DNA from: Actinopolymorpha singaporensis
GTDB lineage: Bacteria; Actinomycetota; Actinomycetes; Propionibacteriales; Actinopolymorphaceae
Assembly (NCBI RefSeq): GCF_900104745.1
Contig: NZ_LT629732.1
Coordinates: 124,001 to 188,000 of the forward strand
Direction: 5' to 3'
Length of the DNA stretch: 64,000 nucleotides
Shown: piece by piece, positions 51,863 to 60,682 of the stretch
How positions within the stretch are numbered: the first letter of the stretch is position 1
How the letters are laid out: each line of letters opens with the position of its first letter
Notes under the pieces: model-generated
What the model saw: the letters and a program-made list of their open reading frames with translations, nothing else
Database searches by the model: none
Told to the model about the DNA's origin: nothing
Position numbers and translations under genes: made by a program

Positions 51863-52465
51863 TCACCAGGCGGCGTTCGGGACGTTGCGGCCGAGCAGCG
51901 CGGCGAGCCGGTCGATGGCCGGGGCGTCGTCGGCGACCGGCTGCGAGGCACCGAACGGCCCGCGTGGTCCGGTCCGGGCCCTGCCGACGTTCGCCTGCGT
52001 GAACGCCAGCTCCTGCTCGGCCAGCGCCTCGGGAAAGTCCGCCGGCTGCCCGGTCGCCTGGGCGAGGTCCCAGCCATGGACGAGAGTTTCGGTGGTCCGC
52101 AGGTGTACGAGGGCGGCGCCGGGAACCTGGCCGACCGGCGAGGGATGGATGCGTTCGAGCACCCCGGGCTGTTCGAAGGCCGCGATCAGGTCGTCGAGGG
52201 ACTGGCTGCCGGCCGCCGGCGGATCGGTGCCGAGCCGGTCGACCTGGCTGAGCCGGGCGCGTTCCTCCGGCGGCGGAAGGTCGGCGCCGCCAAGGACCGC
52301 CGCGGTGAGGATGTTCCCGGCGACGAGGTGGTTGAGCAACGTACGGACGTTCCAGTCCGTGCACGGGGTCGGTGCATCCCACTGGTCCGCACGGATGCCG
52401 GCCACGATCCGGTTGGTCACCTCGCCTGCTGACCGCAGGGACTGAAGAGCGGCCGTCGTACTCAT
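51863..52465 (-). CDS. TIGR03086-family DinB/MDMPI-like metal-binding protein
   Basis: A 200-aa protein: IVAGIRADQWDAPTPCTDWNVRTLLNHLVAGN (the first metal His is in NHLV), ERARLSQVD, and RTTETLVHGWDLAQATGQP. This is the mycothiol-dependent maleylpyruvate-isomerase-like DinB fold (TIGR03086), a mycothiol-linked family typical of actinobacteria. Substrate unknown. ATG 52465; SD of the GGAAGGAG type. Confidence 0.88.
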   Translation of the reverse strand: MSTTAALQSLRSAGEVTNRIVAGIRADQWDAPTPCTDWNVRTLLNHLVAGNILTAAVLGGADLPPPEERARLSQVDRLGTDPPAAGSQSLDDLIAAFEQPGVLERIHPSPVGQVPGAALVHLRTTETLVHGWDLAQATGQPADFPEALAEQELAFTQANVGRARTGPRGPFGASQPVADDAPAIDRLAALLGRNVPNAAW

Positions 52466-52551
52466 CCACGGCTCCTTCCGGCGAGCAACGATGATGTGCT
52501 CGACAATCTAGGGCAGACCTCCGACAGGACGGTGGCGGTACGCTCCGGTCG

Positions 52552-53508
52552 ATGGCCACGACACATCCGCTCACCGCTGCATCGACCCTGCGCGCGGTCG
52601 AGGGCGCGGCGTCGGCCCACCTCGGCCGGCCCTGGACCGCGACCGGCTTCGCCGACCTGGACGACCGAGCGTCCCACCCGTGCGGAATCTTCCGGGGCGA
52701 GCCGTTCTCGGTGTTCGTCAAGCTGGACCGGACGCTCGCGGACAGTGAGCAGTTCACCGCGGAGCTACGAGGTCTGGAGCTGCTGCGGCGACGTGCCGGA
52801 GTAGGCACTCCCACCCCCGTCGCCACCGGGCAAGTACGTGTTGACACCGGTTCGCTGCTGTTACTGGAAGCGATCCCCGAGGTGTTCCCGCAGGCACGTT
52901 CTGCCGAGCAGTGGCGGTCGATCGGCCGGGCACTGGCGACGGTGCACCAGGTGCACGGACAGCGGTTCGGCCTCGCCGAGTTCGACGGGTTCTTCGGACC
53001 GCTGCCCCAGGACAACCGTCCGGTCGACACCGGCCTCTGGCCGGACTTCTACGCCGAGCGCCGGGTGTTGCCCCGCCTGCGGCAGGCGGTCGACAGCGGC
53101 CATCTACCGCCCGACCTGGCCCGGGACGTCGAACACCTCGTCGGCCGCTTTCCCACACTCTGCGGACCCGAACCCAAACCGACCCTGCTGCACGGCGACG
53201 CCCAGCAGAACAACTTCCTGACGCCGAGCATCGTCGCCGGCACGGCAGCCGATGCCGTGCTGCTCGACCCCGCGCCGTCGTTCGGGCATCCGGAGGTCGA
53301 CCTGGCACTGGTCGACTACTTCGCACCGGTTCCGGAGGACGTCTTCGACGGCTACCGCGAGATCACCCCGATCGACCCGGACTTCGCGCAGCGACGCGAA
53401 CTGTGGCGGGTGTTCGGCTACCTCGCTGTGATCACGGTGGACGGCGCGTCGGCGTTCGGGCGTCTGTTCGTCGACCGGCTGGCAACGGCGGTCCGTCTCT
53501 ACCGATAG
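52552..53508 (+). CDS. Fructosamine-kinase/aminoglycoside-phosphotransferase-fold protein
   Basis: A 318-aa protein with an N-lobe strand carrying Lys (FSVFVKLDRTL), LLLLEAIPE hinge, catalytic loop LLHGDAQQNNFL, and metal motif LLDPAPSFGHPEVDLAL. The 'GHPEVDLA' ending and W-x-DFY..RR.LP block are typical of the FN3K family. It probably phosphorylates a glycated amine or a related sugar, not proven. Divergent from the DinB-family gene with an 86-nt gap. Confidence 0.85.
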   Translation: MATTHPLTAASTLRAVEGAASAHLGRPWTATGFADLDDRASHPCGIFRGEPFSVFVKLDRTLADSEQFTAELRGLELLRRRAGVGTPTPVATGQVRVDTGSLLLLEAIPEVFPQARSAEQWRSIGRALATVHQVHGQRFGLAEFDGFFGPLPQDNRPVDTGLWPDFYAERRVLPRLRQAVDSGHLPPDLARDVEHLVGRFPTLCGPEPKPTLLHGDAQQNNFLTPSIVAGTAADAVLLDPAPSFGHPEVDLALVDYFAPVPEDVFDGYREITPIDPDFAQRRELWRVFGYLAVITVDGASAFGRLFVDRLATAVRLYR

Positions 53509-53519
53509 CGGCGTGCGGC

Positions 53520-54020
53520 TCAGTCGGCCAGTTTGAACGCCAGGTCGGTCTCCCACCTGTTCAGGTCCGGCTCGTCCTGCGGGTCCGTCAGGTAGATCTC
53601 GAGCCGGGCGGCCCAGCGCTCGCCGGCCGGGCTGTCGGTGACGTCCCAGTGCAGGTCCTCGCTGTCGGCCCACCTGAGCAGCGCCCCCGTGGCGTCGACC
53701 AGCTCGTCGGGATGGCCGACGTGCCGCAGCGTGGCGTACCGGCCGGCCGGAAGTACTCCGCACCGGACCCGGTCGTCACCGGTGACCTCCTCGGACACGG
53801 GTACGCCGACCTCGATCTCCAGGTCGCCGTCCATGTCGATCACGTTGTACTTCCACAGCGGGGCGCCGGCTGGCTCGATGCCGCGTGCCTCGAGCCAGCC
53901 GAAGACCTCGGCGTTCAGTGGCGGGAGGGTGGCGGCCATCCGGGTCATCGGGACCGACGCCGTGATCGCGACGTAGGGTTGCGCGGCGCGCTCGACGATC
54001 CTGGGCTCGCTGGTCTGCAC
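53520..54020 (-). CDS. GyrI-like effector-binding protein
   Basis: A 166-aa protein: EPRIVERAAQPYVAITASVPM, LNAEVFGWLEARGIEPAGAPLWKYNVID, LEIEVGVPV, CGVLPAGRYATLRHVG. This is a stand-alone GyrI-like/AraC-E-binding domain, which binds small hydrophobic cations or acts as a hydrolase in some relatives. GTG 54020 has a strong GGAGGAGG SD. Confidence 0.85.
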   Translation of the reverse strand: MQTSEPRIVERAAQPYVAITASVPMTRMAATLPPLNAEVFGWLEARGIEPAGAPLWKYNVIDMDGDLEIEVGVPVSEEVTGDDRVRCGVLPAGRYATLRHVGHPDELVDATGALLRWADSEDLHWDVTDSPAGERWAARLEIYLTDPQDEPDLNRWETDLAFKLAD

Positions 54021-54126
54021 GGTCGGACCTCCTCCTTCGGCTTCCCCGGATCCCCCCGGAACCGGAAGCAAACCAGACCGGCCGTCGTCGGGTCTACGAT
54101 TCGGGGACACTCTGCTGGGAGGACTT

Positions 54127-54534
54127 GTGACGTCCAAGGCCCGCGAACCCGTCATCTCACTCATGCTGGCCGTGCCCGACGCTACGGCCGCAGCGCGGTG
54201 GTACGCCAAGGCCGTAGGTGCCCGTGAGTTGTGGAACCTCGGCTCGGTCGTCGGCCTGGAGGTCGAGGGGGCACCGATCTTCCTCGGCGAACCGGAGAAG
54301 AACGGCTGGGCCAGTCCCGGCGAGGCCGGCACGACGACCGTCAGGGTGGAGGTCTTCGTGGACGACCCGGACAACTTCGTCGCCCGCGCGGTCGCCGCGG
54401 GGGCGAACTGCGACGACCCAGTACGCGACCACCAGATGCCGTGGGGAGCGCACCGCCAGGGCGCCTTCTTCGACCCGTTCGGGCATCGCTGGCTGGTCGG
54501 TGACCGCTCTCCGCTTGGCCCGCATCCCACCTGA
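54127..54534 (+). CDS. VOC-family protein (PhnB-like)
   Basis: A 135-aa protein: ISLMLAVPDATAAARWYAKAVGARELW, APIFLGEPEKNGWASP, TTTVRVEVFVDDPDNFVARAVAAGA, and WGAHRQGAFFDPFGHRWLVGD. The WG.RQG..DPFGH.W ending is typical of the PhnB-type VOC subgroup. Function unknown. GTG start with GGGAGGA seven nt before. Divergent from the GyrI-like gene. Confidence 0.88.
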   Translation: MTSKAREPVISLMLAVPDATAAARWYAKAVGARELWNLGSVVGLEVEGAPIFLGEPEKNGWASPGEAGTTTVRVEVFVDDPDNFVARAVAAGANCDDPVRDHQMPWGAHRQGAFFDPFGHRWLVGDRSPLGPHPT

Positions 54535-54565
54535 GCCCGGACAGGTCGGGACGCTCGGCGGCGGG

Positions 54566-55270
54566 TCAGATTCGCCGTGCCGTCGCCAACCGCACCGGCC
54601 GGGTCTGGTCCGTCCACGCGCCGAGCAGCGCGCCACCCTGGTCGTCACCATCGGTGCGGTCCGTGTCGCCGGTGTCCCCGCCCGGAAGATCCACCAGCCG
54701 AAAGATCGTGAGCTCCAGCCCGGGGATCCGTACGACCGTGCGTCCGCTGCCGCCGGCGTCACCCTGCTCCCCCACCGCGTTCACGTCCTCGACCGCCTCG
54801 ACGACCGAGGGAGTCGCACCACGCGTACCGGTCCCCACCACCGAGACGGTGGGCGTACGCCGCTGCGGACCGTCCGCGACGCTGCCCTCGACGAGTTCCT
54901 CCGCCTGCACCGCGTGCCCGAGAACCACCGCGGCCAGCGCGGACAGGTAGACCGGATCACCACACCCGTCGTACACCCAGCGCCGGCCCAGGACCGAGTG
55001 GTCCATCGTGCCCACCAGGAACGGCTCACCACCGGCGAGCGGGGCGCCCCGGTAGGTCAGCGGGACCTGCACCACCTGGCCGTCTGCAGTGCGAACCAGC
55101 AACGTCTCGATGCCCACCTCGCCACGCGGGTCGTCGAACCTGTACGCCCCCACGGAGGCCGGCTTCTCACCCGGCGCTCCGGCACCGGCGAACCAGGTCT
55201 GCTTCGGCAACCAATCGCCGAGGAGCTCGAGCTTGGTCGGACGGATCTCGGCTCGGTGGATGACGGCCAC
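54566..55270 (-). CDS. Maltokinase N-terminal-cap-like domain protein
   Basis: A 234-aa protein: IHRAEIRPTKLELLGDWLPKQTWFAG, VGIETLLVRTADGQVVQVPLTYRGAPL, LVGTMDHSVLGRRWVYDGCGDPVYLSAL. This is the cap domain that precedes the kinase domain in actinobacterial maltokinase (Pep2), here on its own as in CG0192-like proteins. No kinase domain or glucan genes adjoin it, so it may act as a stand-alone regulatory domain. GTG start with AAGGAG upstream. Confidence 0.85.
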   Translation of the reverse strand: MAVIHRAEIRPTKLELLGDWLPKQTWFAGAGAPGEKPASVGAYRFDDPRGEVGIETLLVRTADGQVVQVPLTYRGAPLAGGEPFLVGTMDHSVLGRRWVYDGCGDPVYLSALAAVVLGHAVQAEELVEGSVADGPQRRTPTVSVVGTGTRGATPSVVEAVEDVNAVGEQGDAGGSGRTVVRIPGLELTIFRLVDLPGGDTGDTDRTDGDDQGGALLGAWTDQTRPVRLATARRI

Positions 55271-55364
55271 GGCGGCTCCTTCGTTCGTACCCGAAACGCC
55301 CGATAGGCACCCAAGTCTGCCCCATGCGTAACCCGCCCCCGCAGGGCGATCCTAGGCTCGAAGC

Positions 55365-56756
55365 GTGCACAGGCTGCGGGATCTCGCCGACCGGACGCCG
55401 GCGTCGCGTGAGCGCTACGTCGACCTGTTGCGTGCACTCGCGATCACCGCAGTGGTTCTCGGACACTGGCTGCTCAGCGTCGTCACCTACGACACCCACG
55501 GACGGCTCACCGGACACTCCGCGCTGGAGTCGTTGCCGTGGGCGTACCCGATCACCTGGGTGGCGCAGGTGATGCCGATCTTCTTCGTGGTCGGTGGGTA
55601 CGCCAATGCCGCTTCCCTGCAGGCCCATCGCCGACAGGGCGAGAACGCCACCGACTGGCTCCTCGGCCGCACCGGCCGGCTGGTCTCGCCGACCTCGGCA
55701 TTGCTGGTGACGCTCGCCGCTGCCGGCCTGGTGGCCAACCTGGCGGGAGTCCGGTGGATGGGGCTCTCGCCCGGCCTGGTGCGGTTCGGAGTCTGGGTGG
55801 CATCGATCCCACTGTGGTTCCTCACCGCGTACCTGCTGGTTGTCCTGTTGGCCCCGACGATGTACCGCCTGCACCGGCGGTTCGGCGTCCGGGTGGTCCT
55901 CGTCCTCATCGTGCTGGTCGCCGTGGGCGACGTTGCGCGGCTGGCGGGCTCGGAGTCGATGGCCGCCGGCAACTTCGTCTTCGGCTGGCTGGTCATCCAC
56001 CAACTGGGCTTCTTCTGGCGGGACGGGCAACTTCCCGACACCCCGCGGGTGTGGATCCCCTTGCTGGTGGGCGGTTTCGGCGTGCTGGCGTTGCTGACAC
56101 TCGTCGGCCCGTATCCGGTCAGCATGATCGACGTGACCGGACAGCACCCGCACAACGCGTCTCCGCCCACGCTCGCGCTCCTCGCCGCCGCGACCATGCA
56201 ACTCGGCCTGGTCCTGATGCTGCGCAGACCCGCCGAACGCTGGCTTCACCGGCCGAGTCCGTGGCTCCTGGTGGTGGCGGTGAACTCCGTGGTGCTGACG
56301 ATCTTCCTGTGGCACATGAGCGCGGTAGTTGTGCTCGTCGGCGTACTCGACGCTCTGCACGTCCTGCCCACCCCGGCGGTGGCGACCCTCCCCTGGTGGC
56401 TGTGGCGACTGCCGTGGCTGGTCATGCTGTCCGCGTCGCTGGCCCTTCTGGTGGCGATCTTCGGACGCCTGGAGACCCGGCCACGTCCTCGCCCCACCGA
56501 GACCCCGCGCGGTCTGCCGGACGGCGTGGCCCGCACTGTGAGCCGCACGGCACCACGCCTCGTCCTCGCCGCCTCGGGATACGTGGCCGTCATGCTCGGC
56601 CTGCTCGACAACAACCTCGCGCCGAACACCCATGCGTACCTGTTCGGCATGCCGGCCGGGGGACTCCTGTGCTACTTGCTCGGCGCGGGCACGCTGCGAC
56701 TGCTCCGCTCGGTTGCGACGACCTCCGTCAGCCGGGAGAAGCCGTCCGAACCATGA
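55365..56756 (+). CDS. Acyltransferase-3-family membrane protein
   Basis: A 463-aa polytopic membrane protein with about 10 TMs. RERYVDLLRALAITAVVLGHWL carries the conserved Arg and His of the acyltransferase-3 family, with the later IFFVVGGY and NSVVLTIFLWHMSAVVVL segments. It probably transfers an acyl group to a cell-envelope or secreted molecule. Substrate unknown. GTG 55365 follows AAGC; the SD is weak. Confidence 0.85.
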   Translation: MHRLRDLADRTPASRERYVDLLRALAITAVVLGHWLLSVVTYDTHGRLTGHSALESLPWAYPITWVAQVMPIFFVVGGYANAASLQAHRRQGENATDWLLGRTGRLVSPTSALLVTLAAAGLVANLAGVRWMGLSPGLVRFGVWVASIPLWFLTAYLLVVLLAPTMYRLHRRFGVRVVLVLIVLVAVGDVARLAGSESMAAGNFVFGWLVIHQLGFFWRDGQLPDTPRVWIPLLVGGFGVLALLTLVGPYPVSMIDVTGQHPHNASPPTLALLAAATMQLGLVLMLRRPAERWLHRPSPWLLVVAVNSVVLTIFLWHMSAVVVLVGVLDALHVLPTPAVATLPWWLWRLPWLVMLSASLALLVAIFGRLETRPRPRPTETPRGLPDGVARTVSRTAPRLVLAASGYVAVMLGLLDNNLAPNTHAYLFGMPAGGLLCYLLGAGTLRLLRSVATTSVSREKPSEP

Positions 56757-56805
56757 CCGGCCCGGATCGCCCGCCGGGCGACGTCGAGGGCGGCGCGGTC
56801 CTCGG

Positions 56806-57228
56806 TCAACTGTGGGCAGCCTGGCCGGAACGCCGCTCGCCGGAGTGCCGATAGCCGGAGTGCCGATGGCCGGGAGGACCCTCAGTGCCGTCGCCGCCGG
56901 CGGGCAGGTCGCGATCGAGATGGTCGGCGTGGAAGAGGCCCTGGGTGAGCAGCCGGCGTACGTGCTCGTCGGCCGCGGTGTAGTAGACGAACGTGCCTTC
57001 GCGGCGCCCCCGCACCAGCCCGGCGAGGCGGAGCTTGGCCAGGTGCTGGCTGACCGCCGTCGGGGTGGCGTCGGCGAGTTCGGCGAGACAGGCGACCGAC
57101 GACTCACCCTGCAGAAGCGCCCAGAGGATCCTGATCCGGGTCGGATCGGACAACAGCCGGAACGACTCCGCGGCCAGGTGGACCTGCTCGTCGTTGGGCA
57201 TGTCGAAGTCCGGCAGCGACTCGTGCAT
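56806..57228 (-). CDS. ArsR-family metal sensor, KmtR-like, with His-rich tail
   Basis: A 140-aa protein: DEQVHLAAESFRLLSDPTRIRILWALLQGE, CLAELADATPTAVSQHLAKLRLAGLVRGRREGTFVYY, ADEHVRRLLTQGLFHADH. The pattern matches KmtR, the Ni/Co-responsive ArsR of mycobacteria, including His in the last helix. The C-terminus (GHRHSGYRHSG) has extra His residues made by a 15-nt tandem repeat. ATG 57228 is chosen over 57255, because 57253-57278 is an operator and a TATGCT -10 lies just upstream of 57228, implying leaderless expression. It probably represses the divergent ATPase gene. Confidence 0.85.
   Translation of the reverse strand: MHESLPDFDMPNDEQVHLAAESFRLLSDPTRIRILWALLQGESSVACLAELADATPTAVSQHLAKLRLAGLVRGRREGTFVYYTAADEHVRRLLTQGLFHADHLDRDLPAGGDGTEGPPGHRHSGYRHSGERRSGQAAHS
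56824..56883. repeat. Four 15-nt tandem units encoding the His-rich tail of the ArsR protein
   Basis: The unit GCCGGAGTGCCGATA is repeated in register with the codons (identical units at 56839 and 56854 except one base, diverged units at 56824 and 56869). On the minus strand it encodes HRHSG and YRHSG. Slippage has lengthened a metal-binding tail. Confidence 0.7.
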
Positions 57229-57252
57229 GGCGCCAGCATAGTCCCGTACCTT

Positions 57253-57278
57253 CATACCTGCGTGTATGCGCAGGTATG
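57253..57278. promoter_or_regulatory. ArsR-type inverted-repeat operator with divergent promoters
   Basis: CATACCTGCG-TGTATG-CGCAGGTATG: perfect 10-bp arms, 6-nt centre. It is 9 nt from the ATPase GTG on one side. A TATGCT -10 follows the right arm (57275-57280), placing the ATPase transcript start near its GTG; a second TATGCT on the other strand lies just upstream of the regulator's ATG 57228. Confidence 0.8.
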
Positions 57279-57286
57279 CTGCCACG

Positions 57287-59356
57287 GTGACCGTCGACGT
57301 CAACTCCTCCCCCGCCGGGTCCGCCGCGGCATCCGACTCCCACGACACCGCCCAGGCCTGGGCGGTAGGGCAACCTTCGCGCTGGTGGCACGGCATCTGG
57401 TCGCTGCCGGAGGTGCGCTGGGCGGTGATCGCGACCACATTCTTCGCCGTGGGCGGGATCTGCCACCTGGCCGGGGCACCGGCCTGGCTGTGGTGGGGGC
57501 TGTACCTCACCTGCTACGCCGCCGGCGGCTGGGAGCCGGGCCTCGCCGGACTCCGTGCGCTGCGGGACAAGACCCTGGACGTCGACCTGCTGATGGTCGC
57601 CGCGGCGATCGGCGCCGCCTCGATCGGCCAGGTCTTCGACGGCGCCTTGCTGATCGTCATCTTCGCCACTTCCGGGGCGCTGGAGGCGGTGGCCACCAAA
57701 CGCACCGAGGACTCGGTACGCGGGTTGCTGGACCTCACGCCTGAGCGCGCCACCTGGCTGCGGCTCACCGAACAGCCCAAGGGTGCCGAAGGCAGCAGGG
57801 AGGCGTACGGCAACGCCGTGGAGGAACAGGTCGAGGCCGCCTCGCTGCGGGTGGGCGACGTGATCCTGGTCCGCCCGGGCGAGCGGATCGGCGCGGACGG
57901 CCAGGTCGTCGTCGGCGCCAGCGCGGTCGACCAGGCGAGCATCACCGGCGAGAGCATCCCGGTGGACAAGCGCCCTGGAGACGAGGTCTTCGCAGGTACG
58001 TCGAACGGCACCGGCGCCCTGCACGTACGGGTGAGCCGCCCGGCGGCGGAGACGGTGATCGCGCGCATCGTCGCCATGGTCGAAGAGGCCAGTGCCACCA
58101 AGGCGCGCACCCAGCTGTTCATCGAGAAGGTCGAGCAGCGTTACTCCGTCGCGATGGTCGCGGCCACGGTGGCGTTGTTCGCGCTGCCGCTGCTGTGGGG
58201 CGTCGCGTTGCAGGACAGCCTCCTGCGTGCCATGACGTTCATGATCGTCGCCTCGCCCTGCGCGGTGGTGCTTGCAACGATGCCGCCGCTGCTGGCCGCC
58301 ATCGCGACCGCCGGGCGGCACGGGGTACTGGTGAAGTCGGCGGTGGTGATGGAACAGCTCGGCACCGTCGACCGGATCGCGTTCGACAAGACCGGCACGC
58401 TGACCGAAGGCCGCCCGCATCTGACCGGCGTACGGGTTCTGCCTGGTGGCCACCTCACCGAGGAACGCCTGCTGGCGTTGGCGGCCACCGCCGAGCAGTA
58501 CTCCGAACACCCGCTGGGCGCGGCCGTGGTGCGGGCGGCTCGCGACGCGGGCCTGCCGCTCGGAACCCTGGCGGACTTCACCTCCGAGCCCGGCCGGGGC
58601 GTCCGCGCGCGGGTGGACGGACTCACGGTCGAGGTGAGCAGCCCCGCGCACCCCACGTCCGCCGGCGTGCGGTCCGACGACAGCGCTGTGCGTACCGTCG
58701 CCACCGAACTCCAGGACGCGGGTCACACCGCTGTGGTCGTACGCGTGAACGACGTGCCCGTAGGCGTACTGGCCCTGGCCGACCGGATGCGCCCCGGTGC
58801 GCCCGAGGCGGTCACCCACCTCACCGAACTGACCGGGACCGCACCGGTCCTGCTGACCGGTGACAACGCCCGGGCCGCGAACCGGCTGGCCGGGCAGGTG
58901 GGGATCACCGGCGTCCGCGCGGATCTGCTGCCCGCCGACAAGGTGGCGGCGGTCCACGAACTCCAGGGCGACGGAACCCGGATCGGACTGGTCGGCGACG
59001 GTGTGAACGACGCACCCGCACTGGCGACCGCACACACCGGCATCGCCATGGGACGCGCCGGGGCCGACCTCGCCCTGGACACCGCCGACGCCGTGGTGAC
59101 CCGCGACGAACTGGCGGGGATCCCCGCGGTGATCGCGTTGGCGCGGCGGGCCCGCCGACTGGTGGCCGCCAACCTCGTCATCGCCGCGGCGTTCATCGCC
59201 GTCCTGGTGGCGTGGGACCTGCTCGGCGACCTGCCGCTGCCGCTCGGCGTCGCGGGCCACGAGGGTTCGACGGTGATCGTCGGCCTCAACGGCCTGCGCC
59301 TGTTGCGCGGCGCCGCCTGGCAGCGAGCCCTGCGCGTCGGCGCCCAGCGCAGCTGA
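57287..59356 (+). CDS. P1B-4-type heavy-metal ATPase (CtpD/CtpJ-like)
   Basis: A 689-aa P-type ATPase: ITGESIPVDKRPGDEVFAGT (actuator), membrane metal motif SPC near residue 323 (VASPCAVVLATMPP) in place of CPC, phosphorylated DKTGT near 367, EHPLGAAVV (HP), GDGVNDAPAL, and HEGST near 658 in the last TM. SPC with HEGST is the P1B-4 signature, linked to Co(II), Fe(II) or Zn(II) export. There is no N-terminal metal-binding domain. GTG 57287 is likely leaderless (TATGCT just upstream). The KmtR-like sensor is divergent. Confidence 0.93.
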   Translation: MTVDVNSSPAGSAAASDSHDTAQAWAVGQPSRWWHGIWSLPEVRWAVIATTFFAVGGICHLAGAPAWLWWGLYLTCYAAGGWEPGLAGLRALRDKTLDVDLLMVAAAIGAASIGQVFDGALLIVIFATSGALEAVATKRTEDSVRGLLDLTPERATWLRLTEQPKGAEGSREAYGNAVEEQVEAASLRVGDVILVRPGERIGADGQVVVGASAVDQASITGESIPVDKRPGDEVFAGTSNGTGALHVRVSRPAAETVIARIVAMVEEASATKARTQLFIEKVEQRYSVAMVAATVALFALPLLWGVALQDSLLRAMTFMIVASPCAVVLATMPPLLAAIATAGRHGVLVKSAVVMEQLGTVDRIAFDKTGTLTEGRPHLTGVRVLPGGHLTEERLLALAATAEQYSEHPLGAAVVRAARDAGLPLGTLADFTSEPGRGVRARVDGLTVEVSSPAHPTSAGVRSDDSAVRTVATELQDAGHTAVVVRVNDVPVGVLALADRMRPGAPEAVTHLTELTGTAPVLLTGDNARAANRLAGQVGITGVRADLLPADKVAAVHELQGDGTRIGLVGDGVNDAPALATAHTGIAMGRAGADLALDTADAVVTRDELAGIPAVIALARRARRLVAANLVIAAAFIAVLVAWDLLGDLPLPLGVAGHEGSTVIVGLNGLRLLRGAAWQRALRVGAQRS

Positions 59357-59360
59357 GTGG

Positions 59361-59930
59361 TCAGCCCTTGTTCGAGCGGCTCCAGTCGCGGACGGCGTCC
59401 CGCATCCGGTCGAACACCGCGACCGGCGGTCCGAGCAGCATGTTCCCCACCGCGGACTCACCGGCCGCGGGGTGCGGACGGGTCGGCGCGATCGCCTCGG
59501 CAGCTCGCAACGCTCCGGCCATCTTGCGCAGCTCGTCCTCCGACACCGCCTTGCGCAGCTGGGAGAACTCCTCGCGTTCCTCGTGGTCGGCGTGCGCGCT
59601 CACCGCCTCGGCGAGTTCGGCCAGCTTCCCGTCGAACTCCGGGTGGTCCACGCCGAGGTCGTGGAGGTGGGCGAGCTCCTCCTTCGCCTCGGACTCCTCC
59701 TTCAGCCGGCCCGCGACCACCTTCTCACCGGAGGGGATCTTCTCCCGGGAGGCCGGGTGGACGATCTCCTCCTCGGCGGTCTCGTGCACCGCGAGCAGCC
59801 GCACCAGGTCCGAGAACAACTCCTCCTTGCGCTTCCCGCGCGCTTTCTGCACCTTCGCGAAGAGGTCGCGGATCTGCTCGTGCTGCTCGAGCAGCAGGTC
59901 GACGACGTTCTGTTGCCTGGTGTCGGTCAT
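59361..59930 (-). CDS. Hemerythrin HHE-domain protein
   Basis: A 189-aa helical protein: VVDLLLEQHEQIRDLFAKVQK, LLAVHETAEEEIVHPASRE, EELAHLHDLGVDHPEF, EAVSAHADHEEREEF. The spaced His and Glu residues give the carboxylate-bridged diiron site of hemerythrin-like domains. It may sense or store O2, NO or iron. It lies tail to tail with the metal ATPase (4 nt gap). ATG 59930, preceded by AGGACG, is chosen over 59945. Confidence 0.88.
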   Translation of the reverse strand: MTDTRQQNVVDLLLEQHEQIRDLFAKVQKARGKRKEELFSDLVRLLAVHETAEEEIVHPASREKIPSGEKVVAGRLKEESEAKEELAHLHDLGVDHPEFDGKLAELAEAVSAHADHEEREEFSQLRKAVSEDELRKMAGALRAAEAIAPTRPHPAAGESAVGNMLLGPPVAVFDRMRDAVRDWSRSNKG

Positions 59931-60086
59931 AGCGTTCGTCCTCATTCATGTCGGGGAGACCGCCGGGCCCAGGTGCCCGCACCGCGACCAAGCGCGGCTA
60001 CGGCGGGGGTCGAAGACACCGGCACGTTCTCCCATGGCGTACCACCGGCACCGCCAGCCAAACGGAACGGCGCAGTCCTGCGACTT

Positions 60087-60467
60087 TCAGGCCACCCACA
60101 CGAGGTCGGCCGGCCACGGAAACGTTTCCGGACACCGGCCGGTACCGCGTTTCCTCCACGCCTGCCAGCTGCGTTCGGGCGCGACCTGAACGACTGGAAC
60201 GCCCTCCGGGCCGGGCACGACGTCCGAGGCCGCCCGGTGACCATGGGTGTAGTGGGCGGTCTCGTTCTCCTCGTCCACGTCGATGAGGACGACCCGCCGG
60301 CCGGCCAGATGCGGCTCGGTGACCGCGGGGCGGGGCCCCTTCGGGCCGGTCACCTCACCGCCGGGTCTCGCCGACTCCGGTTCCGGGCCCGGTTCCGGCT
60401 GATCTGGGCCTTCCGAATGATCCGGCCGGTTGGTGGCGGCCAGGTCTGCCACAGCCGATTCCCCCAT
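60087..60467 (-). CDS. Unknown small actinobacterial protein
   Basis: A 126-aa protein. An acidic, Pro-rich N-terminus (ATNRPDHSEGPDQPEPGPEPE) precedes a conserved-looking segment RRVVLIDVDEENETAHYTHGHRAASDVV and a basic end (SWQAWRKRGTGRCPETFPWP). No TM or known domain. ATG 60467 has no clear SD. The 216 nt between this gene and the next show nothing. Confidence 0.55.
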   Translation of the reverse strand: MGESAVADLAATNRPDHSEGPDQPEPGPEPESARPGGEVTGPKGPRPAVTEPHLAGRRVVLIDVDEENETAHYTHGHRAASDVVPGPEGVPVVQVAPERSWQAWRKRGTGRCPETFPWPADLVWVA

Positions 60468-60682
60468 ACAACTCGACGCCGCGGCGGGTGCCGCTCGGCT
60501 GCTGCTCAACCGAACCTCCTGTACCCACACCGATCGGGATCAATCGTGCGGACGCGGAGGTCGGACGGAGTGCATCACGTGGGCCGGACACCTACCGGGC
60601 GGTTGCCATCCATTGATCTGCTGTCCCTTCGGGCGAGTGCGCGCAGGCTGGAGGTAGGCGTTCAACCGCGTAGGGGGATCTC

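Noticed and set aside
57104-59461. 785-codon open frame on the minus strand opposite the metal ATPase
   Set aside because: Antisense to a P-type ATPase with all motifs; no start signal and biased composition.
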